The translations under genes were made by a program, and so were the position numbers. This document shows, piece after piece, positions 36,284 to 45,157 of a stretch of 64,000 nt of DNA. The notes under the pieces were generated by a model, which had not been told where the DNA came from, did not search any database, and saw nothing but the letters and a program-made list of their open reading frames with translations. The stretch's first letter is position 1; every line of letters begins with the position of its first letter. Source of the DNA: Clostridia bacterium (GTDB lineage Bacteria; Bacillota; Clostridia; Oscillospirales; Acutalibacteraceae); assembly GCA_017438845.1 (NCBI GenBank), contig JAFRUO010000012.1:62001-126000 (forward strand), read 5' to 3'.

Positions 36284-36315
36284 TTTAATTAAATTATTAA
36301 TTGAAAGGTGTTTGT

Positions 36316-37077
36316 ATGAGTAAATCTGTTATTATTGCCGTTGCCGGTAAGGGCGGAGTCGGGAAAACCTCTTTATCTGCAACAATTGTAAGATGCCTTG
36401 TCGAAGCTTATCCCGACAAAAAAATTCTTGCTATTGATGCAGACCCTGCTGTCGGTCTTTCTACGGCGTTGGGTATTGACGTTAAAATGACCATTGATGA
36501 TATAAGAAAGAAAATTATTGCTTCCGTTGACGAGGGCGATACAAGAGGAGCCGTTGAGCTTTTGAATGAAGCCAAATTCCGTATTTTTGACGCACTTGTC
36601 GAAACGGACGGTTATTCCTTTATTGCGGTAGGACGTCCCGAAACTGCAGGTTGCTACTGCAAAATCAACTCATATCTAAAAGAGGTTATTTCAATTCTTT
36701 CCGATGAGTTTGATTATGTTGTAATTGACGGTGAGGCAGGTATAGAACAGATTAACAGGCGAGTTATGGAGAAGGTTACTCATCTTTTGCTTATCACTGA
36801 CCCGAGCAAAAAGGGCTGTCAGGTAATCAATACTATAAAAGGTGTTGCCGACTCACTTGTTATGTATGAAAAAATCGGAGCAATTGTCAACCGTTTGCCC
36901 GATGATTCCTTAAAGGGAGTTATTGATACCTCGCCGATTGAAATACTCAGCTATATCAGCGATGACAAAAACCTTTCAATGTTTGACATTCAGGGTGAAA
37001 ACATATTTAATCTTCCCGCAGACTCCAATGTAGTAAAGGGAGTGAAGGAAGCGTTAAATAAAATGGGGGTATTATAA
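36316..37077 (+). CDS. CooC-type nickel-insertion ATPase (MinD/ParA family)
   Basis: 253 residues with the deviant Walker A GKGGVGKTS at 11-19, IDADPAVG (switch region) near 42, and VVIDGEAGIEQ near 134. A CXC pair (C113, C115 in ETAGCYCKIN) stands where CooC, the ATPase that loads nickel into CO dehydrogenase, binds metal between its two subunits. In known systems it sits with CODH/ACS genes; none are here. Instead it heads an operon with dehydratase-like proteins. The ATG at 36316 follows GAAAGGTG; an earlier in-frame start at 36301 would destroy that site. Nickel as the metal is inference. Confidence 0.85.
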   Translation: MSKSVIIAVAGKGGVGKTSLSATIVRCLVEAYPDKKILAIDADPAVGLSTALGIDVKMTIDDIRKKIIASVDEGDTRGAVELLNEAKFRIFDALVETDGYSFIAVGRPETAGCYCKINSYLKEVISILSDEFDYVVIDGEAGIEQINRRVMEKVTHLLLITDPSKKGCQVINTIKGVADSLVMYEKIGAIVNRLPDDSLKGVIDTSPIEILSYISDDKNLSMFDIQGENIFNLPADSNVVKGVKEALNKMGVL

Positions 37078-38274
37078 GTGAAGGATTTAAAGCATCTGAT
37101 ATATTTCGAAAACCTTCTGCAGGATGCTCACAACGATTTGGTTAAGGAATATATCGCCAAAGGGAATAAAGCGGTAGCTTATACCTGTTACCATATTCCC
37201 GAGGTAATTCTTAACGTCGGTGACTGCTTTTCTGTAAGGCTCAGAGCTCCGAGAACAGGCTCAATGGATATTGCTACATATTATATGAGCTCATATCTTT
37301 GCGGCTATTCAAAGGCTTTGCTTGAGAGGGGAATAGAAGGCGGATATAATTTTCTTTCTGCCTTTATCGGCTCGGAATCCTGCTCGGAAATGAACAGAAC
37401 GTACGAGCATTTTGAGCTTTTAAATCTTGTTGATAACGAAAAGTTTTTCGTTTCTATTGCCGACATTCCCTTTAAAATTGCACCTCACACTATTAAGCAT
37501 TATGCAAACCAGATGCAGATTAAAGTGCTTGACAGACTGCACGAAAGTTACGGCGTTGACATAAGCGAGCAGTCTTTAAGAAAAGCTGTTGAACAGCACA
37601 ACGAGGTTTGCAGATTAATTACGGAAATAGGGGAGTACCGTAAGGAAGAAAATCCGCGAATTACCGGTTATGAATTCCACGTAATTAATCTTGTTACCTA
37701 CTGCTGCCCGAAAGAGCTTATCTTACCTTATCTAAGAGAAACAGCTGAAGAGCTTAAGACAAGGGAGCCCGACGCTAAGAAAAATTACAGGGCTAAGGTT
37801 GTTGTAGTCGGCAGTGAAATGGACGATCCCGATTTTACAAAGCTCATTGAAGAATCGGGCGCGCTCGTTGTTGCAGACCGTTATTGCTTTGGCTCGCTTC
37901 CCGGCAGAGAGGAAATTCATCTTACCGATGAACACAACGTTCTTGAACAGATAGTGCTTCATTATATGAATACCTGCCAATGCCCGAGATATATGAATCA
38001 GGATAAGGTCAGAGGAAGAAAGGAATACGTTAAGCAGCTTGTTGAGGATTATCACGCTGACGGCGTAATATACGAACAAATAAAATTCTGCGAATACTGG
38101 GGCTACGAAAGAGCGCTTGCTTCGCATATAATTACCAACGAATTCGGAATACCTTCTGTTACCGTTGACAGGCAGTATACCGCAAACGCTTCGGGACAGC
38201 TAAGAACAAGAGTTCAGGCTTTTGTTGAAAGTCTGGAAATTAAGAAAATTCAGAAGGAAAAGGGGGTTAAATAA
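37078..38274 (+). CDS. 2-hydroxyacyl-CoA dehydratase-like subunit (HgdB/DCCP family), smaller
   Basis: 398 residues, GTG start directly after the preceding stop codon. It fits the HgdB/benzoyl-CoA-reductase/double-cubane-cluster protein fold: VAYTCYHIPEVILNVG near residue 33 carries the first conserved Cys-Pro-Glu, followed by further cysteines in YLCGYSKALLE, IGSESCSEMNRTYE, DRYCFGSLPG and TCQCPRYMN. The second half shows the usual repeat of the fold (RAKVVVVGSEMDDPDF, DGVIYEQIKFCEYWGYE). Such subunits bind [4Fe-4S] or [8Fe-9S] clusters and receive electrons from an ATP-driven activator. The substrate here is unknown. Confidence 0.8.
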   Translation: MKDLKHLIYFENLLQDAHNDLVKEYIAKGNKAVAYTCYHIPEVILNVGDCFSVRLRAPRTGSMDIATYYMSSYLCGYSKALLERGIEGGYNFLSAFIGSESCSEMNRTYEHFELLNLVDNEKFFVSIADIPFKIAPHTIKHYANQMQIKVLDRLHESYGVDISEQSLRKAVEQHNEVCRLITEIGEYRKEENPRITGYEFHVINLVTYCCPKELILPYLRETAEELKTREPDAKKNYRAKVVVVGSEMDDPDFTKLIEESGALVVADRYCFGSLPGREEIHLTDEHNVLEQIVLHYMNTCQCPRYMNQDKVRGRKEYVKQLVEDYHADGVIYEQIKFCEYWGYERALASHIITNEFGIPSVTVDRQYTANASGQLRTRVQAFVESLEIKKIQKEKGVK

Positions 38275-39824
38275 TGGGCTTTTGGGTTAATCAGCCGAAA
38301 AATCTCGGCAAGCTTCATAAGGACAAAACCGGTATCTTAAAGCACCGTGAATGGCGCGGACTCAGGGATACAATGTATGATTACTACCGTTGGCTTATCA
38401 CCTGGAAGAATATTATTGTAATGACTCTTAAGGCTCCCGTTTCCACTGTAAAGGGTCTTGCCAATTACCGTTGGATGGCTTCATATCTGTCTGCGCCTGC
38501 CTGGGTTGACAGACACACCGAGGGACTCAGAGGCACGCACCTCAGAATAGCCCATCTTCATTTTAATGCTCTCGTAAAGCCGACAACGGATATTATTAAT
38601 TATCTTCTTGCAAACGACAAGCATTTTCATAAACATTCCAAGATGAGCGACAAGACGATTCTTGTTGACGAAATATTCTCATCCGAGCTTACCGCAGGCT
38701 TCCCGGGACTGCACGATATTCATGTTTCTACCATTCCTATTTTTTTAACCTCCATGGTAGACCAGCAGATTACTCCGCCATATCTTGATATTACCGAAAG
38801 CTACGGAGTTCCTGCCGATGTTTGTCCGCTTCCTTCTGCAGAGGCAGGCGTTGCGATTAACGACGACTATCCGCTTGTCGGAAAATGTGCGCTTACCTGT
38901 AATATGCCCTGCGACGGTTCGGTTATCAATTCGAGCTTTATTGACAGACGTTTCAATGTTCCTACTTATCCTATAAATGTTCCGCTTCGTTATAACGGAG
39001 AGGATGTTCAGGAATATGCAGTTGAAGAGGTTAAAGCCGCAATTGCCTTCATTGAGGAGCAAATGGGAGTTAAATTTGATTGGGACGCCTTCTTTGAAGC
39101 TATGAACAGATATAACGGCCAGCTCGAATACGAAATGATGAAATGGGATATTAACAAGACCGATTATCCTCAGATGACGGGCGCTACCTTCTGGCTTTAC
39201 AGACTGTTTTATTTCCATATTTCCGGCGGTATGAATAAGCTTTACACAAAGACCGACAAAAAGGTCAATAAGCTTATGATGAACGGCTATGAAAAGAAGG
39301 AACAGGTTTCTAAGGTCATGCGGCACAGAGCTATTGTCTGGTCATGTCCTGCAAACTATTATACTTCGCTTGCAAACTGGCTTGAAAACTGCTGGGGCGT
39401 TAATGTCGTAATGGATATGGAAACAATGATTTCTTACATTATGTATGACACTACCGACAAGGAAAAGGCTCTTGCGACATATGCCAAAACTCTTCAGAGA
39501 ACGACAATGAGAAAGCACACCAAAGGCGGCTATGCAAATGTTGTTGATGAGCTTTGGAGAATTGTTGATGAATTTAACGCCGATATGGTTATTATGTACG
39601 ACCAGATTTCCTGCAAGGGAATGGACGGACTTGTCGGTATTTTCGATGATCAGGCAAGGGAAAGAAATATCAGCTTTATCTGGGTGCCTCAGGACCTTAT
39701 GGATCCGCGCACTATTTCAAGAAGAGATATGCGTGAAAATATAAACAAGTATATGACAACAGTCCTCGGTGAAGAGCCTGTCGACCCGACGCTTGTTGAC
39801 TTTGACGATACATTAGCTTGGTAA
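38274..39824 (+). CDS. 2-hydroxyacyl-CoA dehydratase-like subunit, larger partner
   Basis: 516 residues, longer than typical HgdA/HgdB (about 380-480). It overlaps the previous gene by one base (TAATG). Cysteines that may bind a cluster occur in VPADVCPLPSAE, GKCALTCNMPCDGS, WSCPANYY and YDQISCKGMDG. The segment VVDELWRIVDEFNADMVIMYD matches the second-domain pattern of the family. An extra N-terminal region of about 130 residues (many His and Trp) is not something I can assign. It probably forms a heterodimer with the 398-residue subunit. Confidence 0.75.
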   Translation: MGFWVNQPKNLGKLHKDKTGILKHREWRGLRDTMYDYYRWLITWKNIIVMTLKAPVSTVKGLANYRWMASYLSAPAWVDRHTEGLRGTHLRIAHLHFNALVKPTTDIINYLLANDKHFHKHSKMSDKTILVDEIFSSELTAGFPGLHDIHVSTIPIFLTSMVDQQITPPYLDITESYGVPADVCPLPSAEAGVAINDDYPLVGKCALTCNMPCDGSVINSSFIDRRFNVPTYPINVPLRYNGEDVQEYAVEEVKAAIAFIEEQMGVKFDWDAFFEAMNRYNGQLEYEMMKWDINKTDYPQMTGATFWLYRLFYFHISGGMNKLYTKTDKKVNKLMMNGYEKKEQVSKVMRHRAIVWSCPANYYTSLANWLENCWGVNVVMDMETMISYIMYDTTDKEKALATYAKTLQRTTMRKHTKGGYANVVDELWRIVDEFNADMVIMYDQISCKGMDGLVGIFDDQARERNISFIWVPQDLMDPRTISRRDMRENINKYMTTVLGEEPVDPTLVDFDDTLAW

Positions 39825-39837
39825 AGGAGATAATTTA

Positions 39838-40632
39838 ATGAAATATTTTGGCGGATGTGACGTAGGTTCAACCTATGCAAAATGTGTAATACTTGATGAA
39901 AACGGAAAAATGGTTTCCGACTCAACCGTAAGAAGTAAGATTAACCCTGTTCAGAGCGCTCAGCTTGCACTCAGCGAAGCTCTTTCAAAGGTTGACGGAC
40001 TTGAAACGGCTGAACAGCTCAGCTATCTTATCGGTACGGGATACGGAAGAAATAAGGTACCCTTTGCCGACGAAAACATTTCCGAAATCAGCTGTCACGC
40101 TATGGGCGTTCACGTTACCAACCCTGAGGTTAAGGCAATTATCGACATCGGAGGTCAGGACGTTAAGGGTATAGCAATTGACACTGACGGAACCGTTAAA
40201 AACTTTGCAATGAATGATAAGTGTGCCGCAGGTACTGGCAGATTTTTCGAGGCTATGGCAAACGCCTTTGAAATGAGTCTTCCCGAATTTTGCAAGCTTT
40301 CACTTAATGCGAAGAATACTATTCCGATTACCGCTCAATGCACGGTTTTTGCAGAGAGCGAGGTTATCTCTCTTGTCGGTGAAGGCAAGCCTATGGACGA
40401 AATAGCCGCGGGTATTCAGCTTGCTGTTGCCAAGCGTTGCTTTGTTATGGCTAAAAAGGCCGGCGCTACCGATTCAATTACTCTTACGGGCGGATGCGCT
40501 AAAAACGAAGGCTTGAAAAAAGCGATTGAAAAGGTCCTTAAAATTAAGGTGGTTGACCTTGCAATTGACCCTCAGCTTATGGGAGCTCTCGGCGCTGCCG
40601 AATATGCAAGACAGAAAGGATTGGCAAAATGA
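39838..40632 (+). CDS. ASKHA-type dehydratase activator ATPase (HgdC/BadF-like)
   Basis: 264 residues, the normal size for HgdC. The nucleotide-binding GCDVGSTYAKCVILD near residue 6, AIIDIGGQDVKGI near 100 and SITLTGGCAKNEG near 215 are the ASKHA phosphate and adenosine motifs. Two cysteines, in NDKCAAGTGRF (about C129) and TAQCTVFAESEV (about C168), match the pair that holds the shared [4Fe-4S] cluster between the two HgdC subunits. It drives one electron at very low potential into the partner subunits by ATP hydrolysis. AAAGGAG precedes the ATG. Confidence 0.9.
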   Translation: MKYFGGCDVGSTYAKCVILDENGKMVSDSTVRSKINPVQSAQLALSEALSKVDGLETAEQLSYLIGTGYGRNKVPFADENISEISCHAMGVHVTNPEVKAIIDIGGQDVKGIAIDTDGTVKNFAMNDKCAAGTGRFFEAMANAFEMSLPEFCKLSLNAKNTIPITAQCTVFAESEVISLVGEGKPMDEIAAGIQLAVAKRCFVMAKKAGATDSITLTGGCAKNEGLKKAIEKVLKIKVVDLAIDPQLMGALGAAEYARQKGLAK

Positions 40633-40787
40633 TTAAAGCATTAATTATAATCGGAATCATTATAGCCGCGCTGTTTATTATTACCTTTACCGTTTACTTT
40701 TTAAACCTTGATATGAAGCTTGTGCGTTTTGTCTATGAAAAGCTTCAGGGGCATTACGATAATCTTGAAAAGGACAGAAAGCTTTAA
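40629..40787 (+). CDS. Small single-span membrane protein (52 aa)
   Basis: A 52-residue reading frame that starts in the stop codon of the activator gene (ATGA overlap) and ends in the start codon of the next gene (TAATG overlap). This is a strong sign that it is translated. Residues about 4-25 are one hydrophobic helix (ALIIIGIIIAALFIITFTVY), then a charged cytoplasmic tail (LQGHYDNLEKDRKL). It has no recognised family. It may tether the redox complex to the membrane, but this is inference. Confidence 0.75.
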   Translation: MIKALIIIGIIIAALFIITFTVYFLNLDMKLVRFVYEKLQGHYDNLEKDRKL

Positions 40788-41482
40788 TGATTTTGTATGA
40801 CGGTTTTATAAAAGATATCGAAGCTCTGGTTCACGCTTGCGACAGTGTTTTTCCTTATTCCGAGCCTGCACTTAAGGACGCTCCGAAAAGCAACATTATG
40901 CTGTTGAAGGATACGGCTTTTGAGCTTGGCGGAAGCTCACAGCCTAATGTGAGTACTCTTGCTGTCAGCAGTGATATGCATTTTGACAACTGTACTTATT
41001 TAATAGGGCAGGATCTTTATACAATCAAAAGGGACTGCGCTTTCGGTAAAATCGTGTTGCTTGAAATAGCCGACGTTTCCGAGGATGAAGCTTTTGAAAA
41101 AATCAAAGAGCTTGAGCTTGTCCGTTATAAATACTGTCCGGAAGGCTTTATGACAAGGGCTTCTGCGCTTAGTATGCGTGAGCAGATTCGTGTAGGAAAA
41201 AAGACGGTTAATAAAAAAATCAGCTTTAAGGAATATGGTAATTTCTTAATAAAGAAATATCTTTCTTTTCCTTTGGTTAAAAGCGTTAAGGTTGTTTTTA
41301 TTACAGGCGATTTTGACTATACGTCTTTAAGCGTTATTTCCGAAAAAATAAAAAGCACCACAGGGGCGCTTAATCACATATTTGATAATATTCTTTTTGA
41401 CTGCAATAGTTGTAATTTAAAGGAAATATGTGATGAGGTTGAAGGTATGAAGGAGCTACACCGTAAAACTGTGCAAAAGTAA
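40787..41482 (+). CDS. Protein resembling the middle domain of acetyl-CoA synthase (AcsB/CdhC)
   Basis: 231 residues. From memory of AcsB, several blocks line up in order: FELGGSSQPN with the VEMGGNRTPAFE block, GKIVLLEIADVS with the GILVDIYGRKM block, and ISFKEYGNFLIKKYLSFP with the FKNYGEILVAKMKEEFP block, ending VKVVFITGD against VQVTIFTD. The C-terminus ends soon after a CXXCX5C motif (FDCNSCNLKEIC, about residue 206-215), where AcsB begins its A-cluster site. The nickel-binding domain itself is missing. No CODH gene is near. It is the last gene of the operon; a terminator follows. Confidence 0.65.
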   Translation: MILYDGFIKDIEALVHACDSVFPYSEPALKDAPKSNIMLLKDTAFELGGSSQPNVSTLAVSSDMHFDNCTYLIGQDLYTIKRDCAFGKIVLLEIADVSEDEAFEKIKELELVRYKYCPEGFMTRASALSMREQIRVGKKTVNKKISFKEYGNFLIKKYLSFPLVKSVKVVFITGDFDYTSLSVISEKIKSTTGALNHIFDNILFDCNSCNLKEICDEVEGMKELHRKTVQK

Positions 41483-41659
41483 AACAAAAGGCAGACTATC
41501 GTCAAAGTCACGGTAATCTGCCTTTTTTCTGTCATATTTCTTTTTGTTCTTTCTGACTTTTGTAACCGGATTGATTTTACCCCAGTCAGCTCTTTTGCTT
41601 TTGTCGATTTCTTTCCTTTTCCTTTTGGATAGCTTATCGTAGCTTATGTGTTTTTCCAT
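41456..41659 (-). CDS. Small basic protein (67 aa), function unknown
   Basis: A lysine/arginine-rich protein (YDKLSKRKRKEIDKSKR, then INPVTKVRKNKKKYDRKKA) that I have seen as a small conserved Clostridia protein but cannot name. The start at 41657-41659 is chosen because AAAGGACGATAAT precedes that ATG. A longer form from 41677 would overlap the preceding gene's end. Its 3' end overlaps the convergent gene by 27 bp and contains that operon's terminator. The high charge suggests nucleic acid or ribosome binding, which is inference. Confidence 0.65.
   Translation of the reverse strand: MEKHISYDKLSKRKRKEIDKSKRADWGKINPVTKVRKNKKKYDRKKADYRDFDDSLPFVLLLHSFTV
41486..41528 (+). terminator. Terminator of the CooC/dehydratase-like operon
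   Basis: AAAAGGCAGA (41486-41495) pairs with TCTGCCTTTT (41517-41526), with an inner stem TATCGT/ACGGTA and a T-run to 41528. It lies within the 3' coding end of the convergent small gene. Confidence 0.8.
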
Positions 41660-41673
41660 ATTATCGTCCTTTC

Positions 41674-43641
41674 TCAATCGGCTTTAAACATTCCCTGACT
41701 GTCCGTATTCATAATAATAACTGCAATCTGAGCACGGGAAGCAAACTCCGTGGGAGCAGCTCTGCCGTCAGCCATTCCGTTTATGATTTTGTTCTCTACC
41801 GCCCATGCAAACGCATCTTTTGCAAAGCCGCTTATCCTTGAGCGGTCGCTGAATCTTTCGAGAATTAATTCCGTGTATTCAATTTCGTGAGCACCCGTAT
41901 ATCTGTAAAGAACAGTCGCAATCTGCTCACGGGTTATACTGTCGCCTACACCGAAATTGCCGTTTTGATAACCCGATATTATACCTTCTTCAACAGACCA
42001 GTTTACCGCAGCGGCATAGTATGCGTTTTTGTCAACATCTTTTAGCTTTGACGGTTTACCGACGTAATCTTCAAGATCAGCACCCGCTATACGGGCAAGT
42101 ATTATTATGAAATCCTGCCTTTTGAGATTGTCTGCCCGTTGTGATAGCCTGTAATATAACCTTTCGTTGCACAGTATTCAACCGCAGTGTAAAACCAGTT
42201 ACTTTCCTTAACATCGGGGAAGGAGATAACGGGAGTCTGAATTTCTTCAAGGCATACGAATTTAAGCCCGTTATCCGCAGCGTATTGCTCAGCGGCGGAA
42301 TCCTGGTACCCGTATACCGTAAAGCCTTCGGTTTTTAAGGGCTCTCCGCCGTTATCGATATATCCGAAAGCAAGGCTGCTGATTTTTCTGACATTCTTTC
42401 CGATTGTAACAGATTTCATGGCAGGACAGTCATAAAAAGCTTTATCGTCTATTTCGGTAACACCGTCCGAAAGCATTACTTTTCCAAGCAGTTTACAGCT
42501 TTCGAATGCTTTTGATTCGATATTGTTAACCGAATCCGGTATATCAATTTCCGTAAGAGCATTACAGCATGCAAATGTATGGAAACCTATTTTATCAACC
42601 GATTCTGAAATACGGATATTTTCAAGAGATTTACATTTATAAAAAGCCGAGCCTTCAATCACGGTTACACTGTCGGGAATATCAACGCTTTTAATATTTT
42701 CACATTCTTCAAATGCATTTGCGCATATCTTCTTTAACCCGTCCGTTAAAACTATGCTTTGGGCATTTCTGCAGCCGTAAAAAGCAAGCTTTCCGATTTC
42801 GTTAACGCTTGCGGGTATATTTATTTCTTTTAATGAAGAACAATTGTAAAATGCATATTCGTCAATTGAATTAACGCTTTCGGGGATTTCAACTTTTTCA
42901 AGTGAAACGCAGTCGGCAAAAACAGCTCTTCCTATTGAAAAGACTGTGTCGGGAATACTGTAATAAGCTTGAGGATTGGCGGCGGGATAATAGAGAATAG
43001 CCGTTTTGTCCCTGTCAAACAAAACACCCTCGGATGAAAAAAATATGAGTTGCCTTCTGTAACATTTATACTGATGAGTGACTTACAGTCGGCGGCAAAA
43101 CCGTCGCCGAATCCGGAAACAGAGGAGGGTATAGTTAATTCTCTCAAGCTTTCTGCGTTTGCAAAAGCATAGCTTCCTATAAAGCTTACGGTATCGGGAA
43201 TGACATATTCGGTTTCGGTCTTTCCCTCAGGATATCTGTACAAATATGTCTGCGATTTGTTGAATAACACTCCGTCAGCAGAGGAGTACTTTTCGTTTTC
43301 TGAGTCTATATTGATTTCTTTGAGCGAAGTACAACCGTCAAAGGCATAGCTGCTTATAAGAGTGACTCCTTTGTGAATAGTGATTTTCCGAAGTGAAGTG
43401 CAGTCATTAAAAGCCTTGACGGAAATACCCGTAACATTGTATCCGTCAAAAGTTTCGGGAACCGTAAGCTCGACAGCGGTCCCGTTATATGCGGTAACAG
43501 TCGCATTGTTTCCGGATACGCTGTACTCAAAGCCGTCAGCCGAAAGACCGAAGGATACCGAAGCAAAGCCGAACAGGCATGAGAATAAAAGAGAAACGCA
43601 TAACAGCGCCGTTAACACTTTTTTGATATTACGGTTTTCAT
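41674..43641 (-). pseudogene. Frameshifted secreted BspA-LRR / SLH surface protein
   Basis: Reading the minus strand from the ATG at 43639-43641 (with AAAAGGAAG before it), the product would be a signal peptide, LRR_5/BspA repeats and three SLH domains, like the gene at 29539-31059. Three frame breaks interrupt it. (1) One base is missing in the run of six at 43619-43624, within the signal peptide. (2) One base is missing in the run of seven at 43037-43043; adding one restores SSEGVLFDRDKT. (3) About 13 bp are lost near 42118-42135 in the first SLH domain. After (3) the SLH frame is open to the stop at 41674-41676. Decay, slippage-based switching or assembly error in homopolymers are all possible. 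Confidence 0.8.
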
Positions 43642-43723
43642 CTGCTCACTTCCTTTTATTCTTTTCTGAAAAAATAATAACACAAAATTTCGCAAAAGTA
43701 TAGAACTTTTCATCAATATATGG

Positions 43724-43729
43724 TATAAT
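43724..43729 (+). promoter_or_regulatory. -10 element of thyA
   Basis: TATAAT at 43724-43729, 32 bp before the thyA start. The hexamer 17 bp upstream (TAGAAC) is a poor -35, so this is a weak call. Confidence 0.4.
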
Positions 43730-43761
43730 CCGTTTATAAATAAACTAAAGGGGGTTATCAA

Positions 43762-44664
43762 ATGTCACAGTGGGATAAGGACTATCTTGATCTTTGCAGA
43801 AAAATCCTCAATGACGGCGTTGAGGTTGAAAACCGTACAGGTGTAAATACCGTCAAAATTCCGTCTCACCATTTCCATTTCGACTTGTCTGAGGAGTATC
43901 CGATTTTAACTACCAAGCAGCTGTTCATTCGTCAGGCTGTTCTTGAAATGCTTTGGATTTATCAGGCGCAGTCCAATGATGTTCGCTGGCTTCAGGAAAG
44001 GAATGTTCATATCTGGGACGAGTGGGAGATTGACGAAAACGGAATCTGGACAGCGGAGCAGCTTCTTCCCGACGAGAACGGCAAGCTTACCAGACAGGTG
44101 ATTCACAAGCAGTTCCCCAAGGAATATGCTCACACTATCGGTACCGCTTACGGATATATTGTCAACAAATTTCAGATGACGCAAAATCTGATTGATAAAA
44201 TTAAAAATCATCCCGAAGACCGCAGAATGGTTATGACGCTGTGGCAGAATGATTACCTTGAAACCGCAGTTCTTCCTTCCTGCGTCTGGTCGAGCGAATG
44301 GGATGTTACAAGCGGAAAGCTCAACTGTTGGGTGCATCAACGTTCCTGTGACGTACCTCTCGGGCTTCCGTTCAATGTTACTCAATACGCAACTTTACTT
44401 TGCCTTCTTGCAAAGGTTTGCGGACTTAAACCGGGAACAATTGACTGGAGTATTAAGGATGCTCATATCTATGTAAATCAAATAGACGGTATTAAAGAGC
44501 AGATTAAGCGCCAGGATGAAAACGGTGATCTGCCGGCACCCACACTTTGGCTTAATCCCGAAATTGATGATTTCTTTAAGTTTGATAATTCAAAAGACTG
44601 CAAGGATATCAAACTTGTAAACTATCAGCATATGGGAAAAATTCTTTTCCCTCTTGCACAGTGA
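43762..44664 (+). CDS. thyA: Thymidylate synthase (ThyA type)
   Basis: Methylates dUMP to dTMP using methylene-tetrahydrofolate, producing dihydrofolate. The 300 residues have RTGVNTVKIP near residue 25, the catalytic cysteine in AVLPSCVWSSEWDV near residue 172 and the dUMP-binding QRSCDVPLGLPFNVTQYA near 193. The residues around the cysteine (LPSCVW) differ from the common PPCH but keep Pro-x-Cys order. AGGGGG precedes the ATG. folA follows after 7 bp and recycles its product. Confidence 0.95.
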   Translation: MSQWDKDYLDLCRKILNDGVEVENRTGVNTVKIPSHHFHFDLSEEYPILTTKQLFIRQAVLEMLWIYQAQSNDVRWLQERNVHIWDEWEIDENGIWTAEQLLPDENGKLTRQVIHKQFPKEYAHTIGTAYGYIVNKFQMTQNLIDKIKNHPEDRRMVMTLWQNDYLETAVLPSCVWSSEWDVTSGKLNCWVHQRSCDVPLGLPFNVTQYATLLCLLAKVCGLKPGTIDWSIKDAHIYVNQIDGIKEQIKRQDENGDLPAPTLWLNPEIDDFFKFDNSKDCKDIKLVNYQHMGKILFPLAQ

Positions 44665-44671
44665 GGTAATT

Positions 44672-45148
44672 ATGTCGGTTTCAATTATTGCCGCTGTCGG
44701 CAAAAACCTTGAGCTTGGAAAAGGCAACGACCTTATTTGGCGTTTTAAAGAGGATATGAAGTTTTTTAAGGAGACTACAACAGGCTCAACTGTTATAATG
44801 GGCAGAAAGACTTTTGAATCCTTGCCGAGGGCTTTACCCAACAGACGAAACATTGTTGTTTCCAAAAATAAAAGCTTTAAAGCAGAAGGCGCCGAGGTTG
44901 TTTGCGGGGTTAAGGAAGCGCTTGAGTTAGCCGGAGACGATAATATTTTTGTTATTGGCGGAGCTAAAATTTATGAGCAATTTCTTTCTATCGCCGATAA
45001 GCTTTATCTAACGGAAATAGATGCCGAATGTTCAGATGCGGATGTTTATTTTCCCGAATTTGATAAAAGCAAATACAGTAAAGATATTATCAAAGAATAC
45101 CGTATTGACGGCATTGATTTTGCACATGTTTTATATACTAAACTTTAA
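44672..45148 (+). CDS. folA: Dihydrofolate reductase
   Basis: Reduces dihydrofolate to tetrahydrofolate with NADPH. The 158 residues start VSIIAAVGKNLELGKGNDLIWRF (abbreviated), followed by the substrate-site EDMKFFKETTTG, the NADPH site VIMGRKTFESLP, and FVIGGAKIYEQFL near residue 98. The usual catalytic acid position near residue 27 is in the DLIWRFKEDM segment. The ATG at 44672 follows GTGAGG; an in-frame ATG at 44654 inside thyA is less likely. The thyA-folA pairing is classical. Confidence 0.95.
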   Translation: MSVSIIAAVGKNLELGKGNDLIWRFKEDMKFFKETTTGSTVIMGRKTFESLPRALPNRRNIVVSKNKSFKAEGAEVVCGVKEALELAGDDNIFVIGGAKIYEQFLSIADKLYLTEIDAECSDADVYFPEFDKSKYSKDIIKEYRIDGIDFAHVLYTKL

Positions 45149-45157
45149 GGAGAAGCT

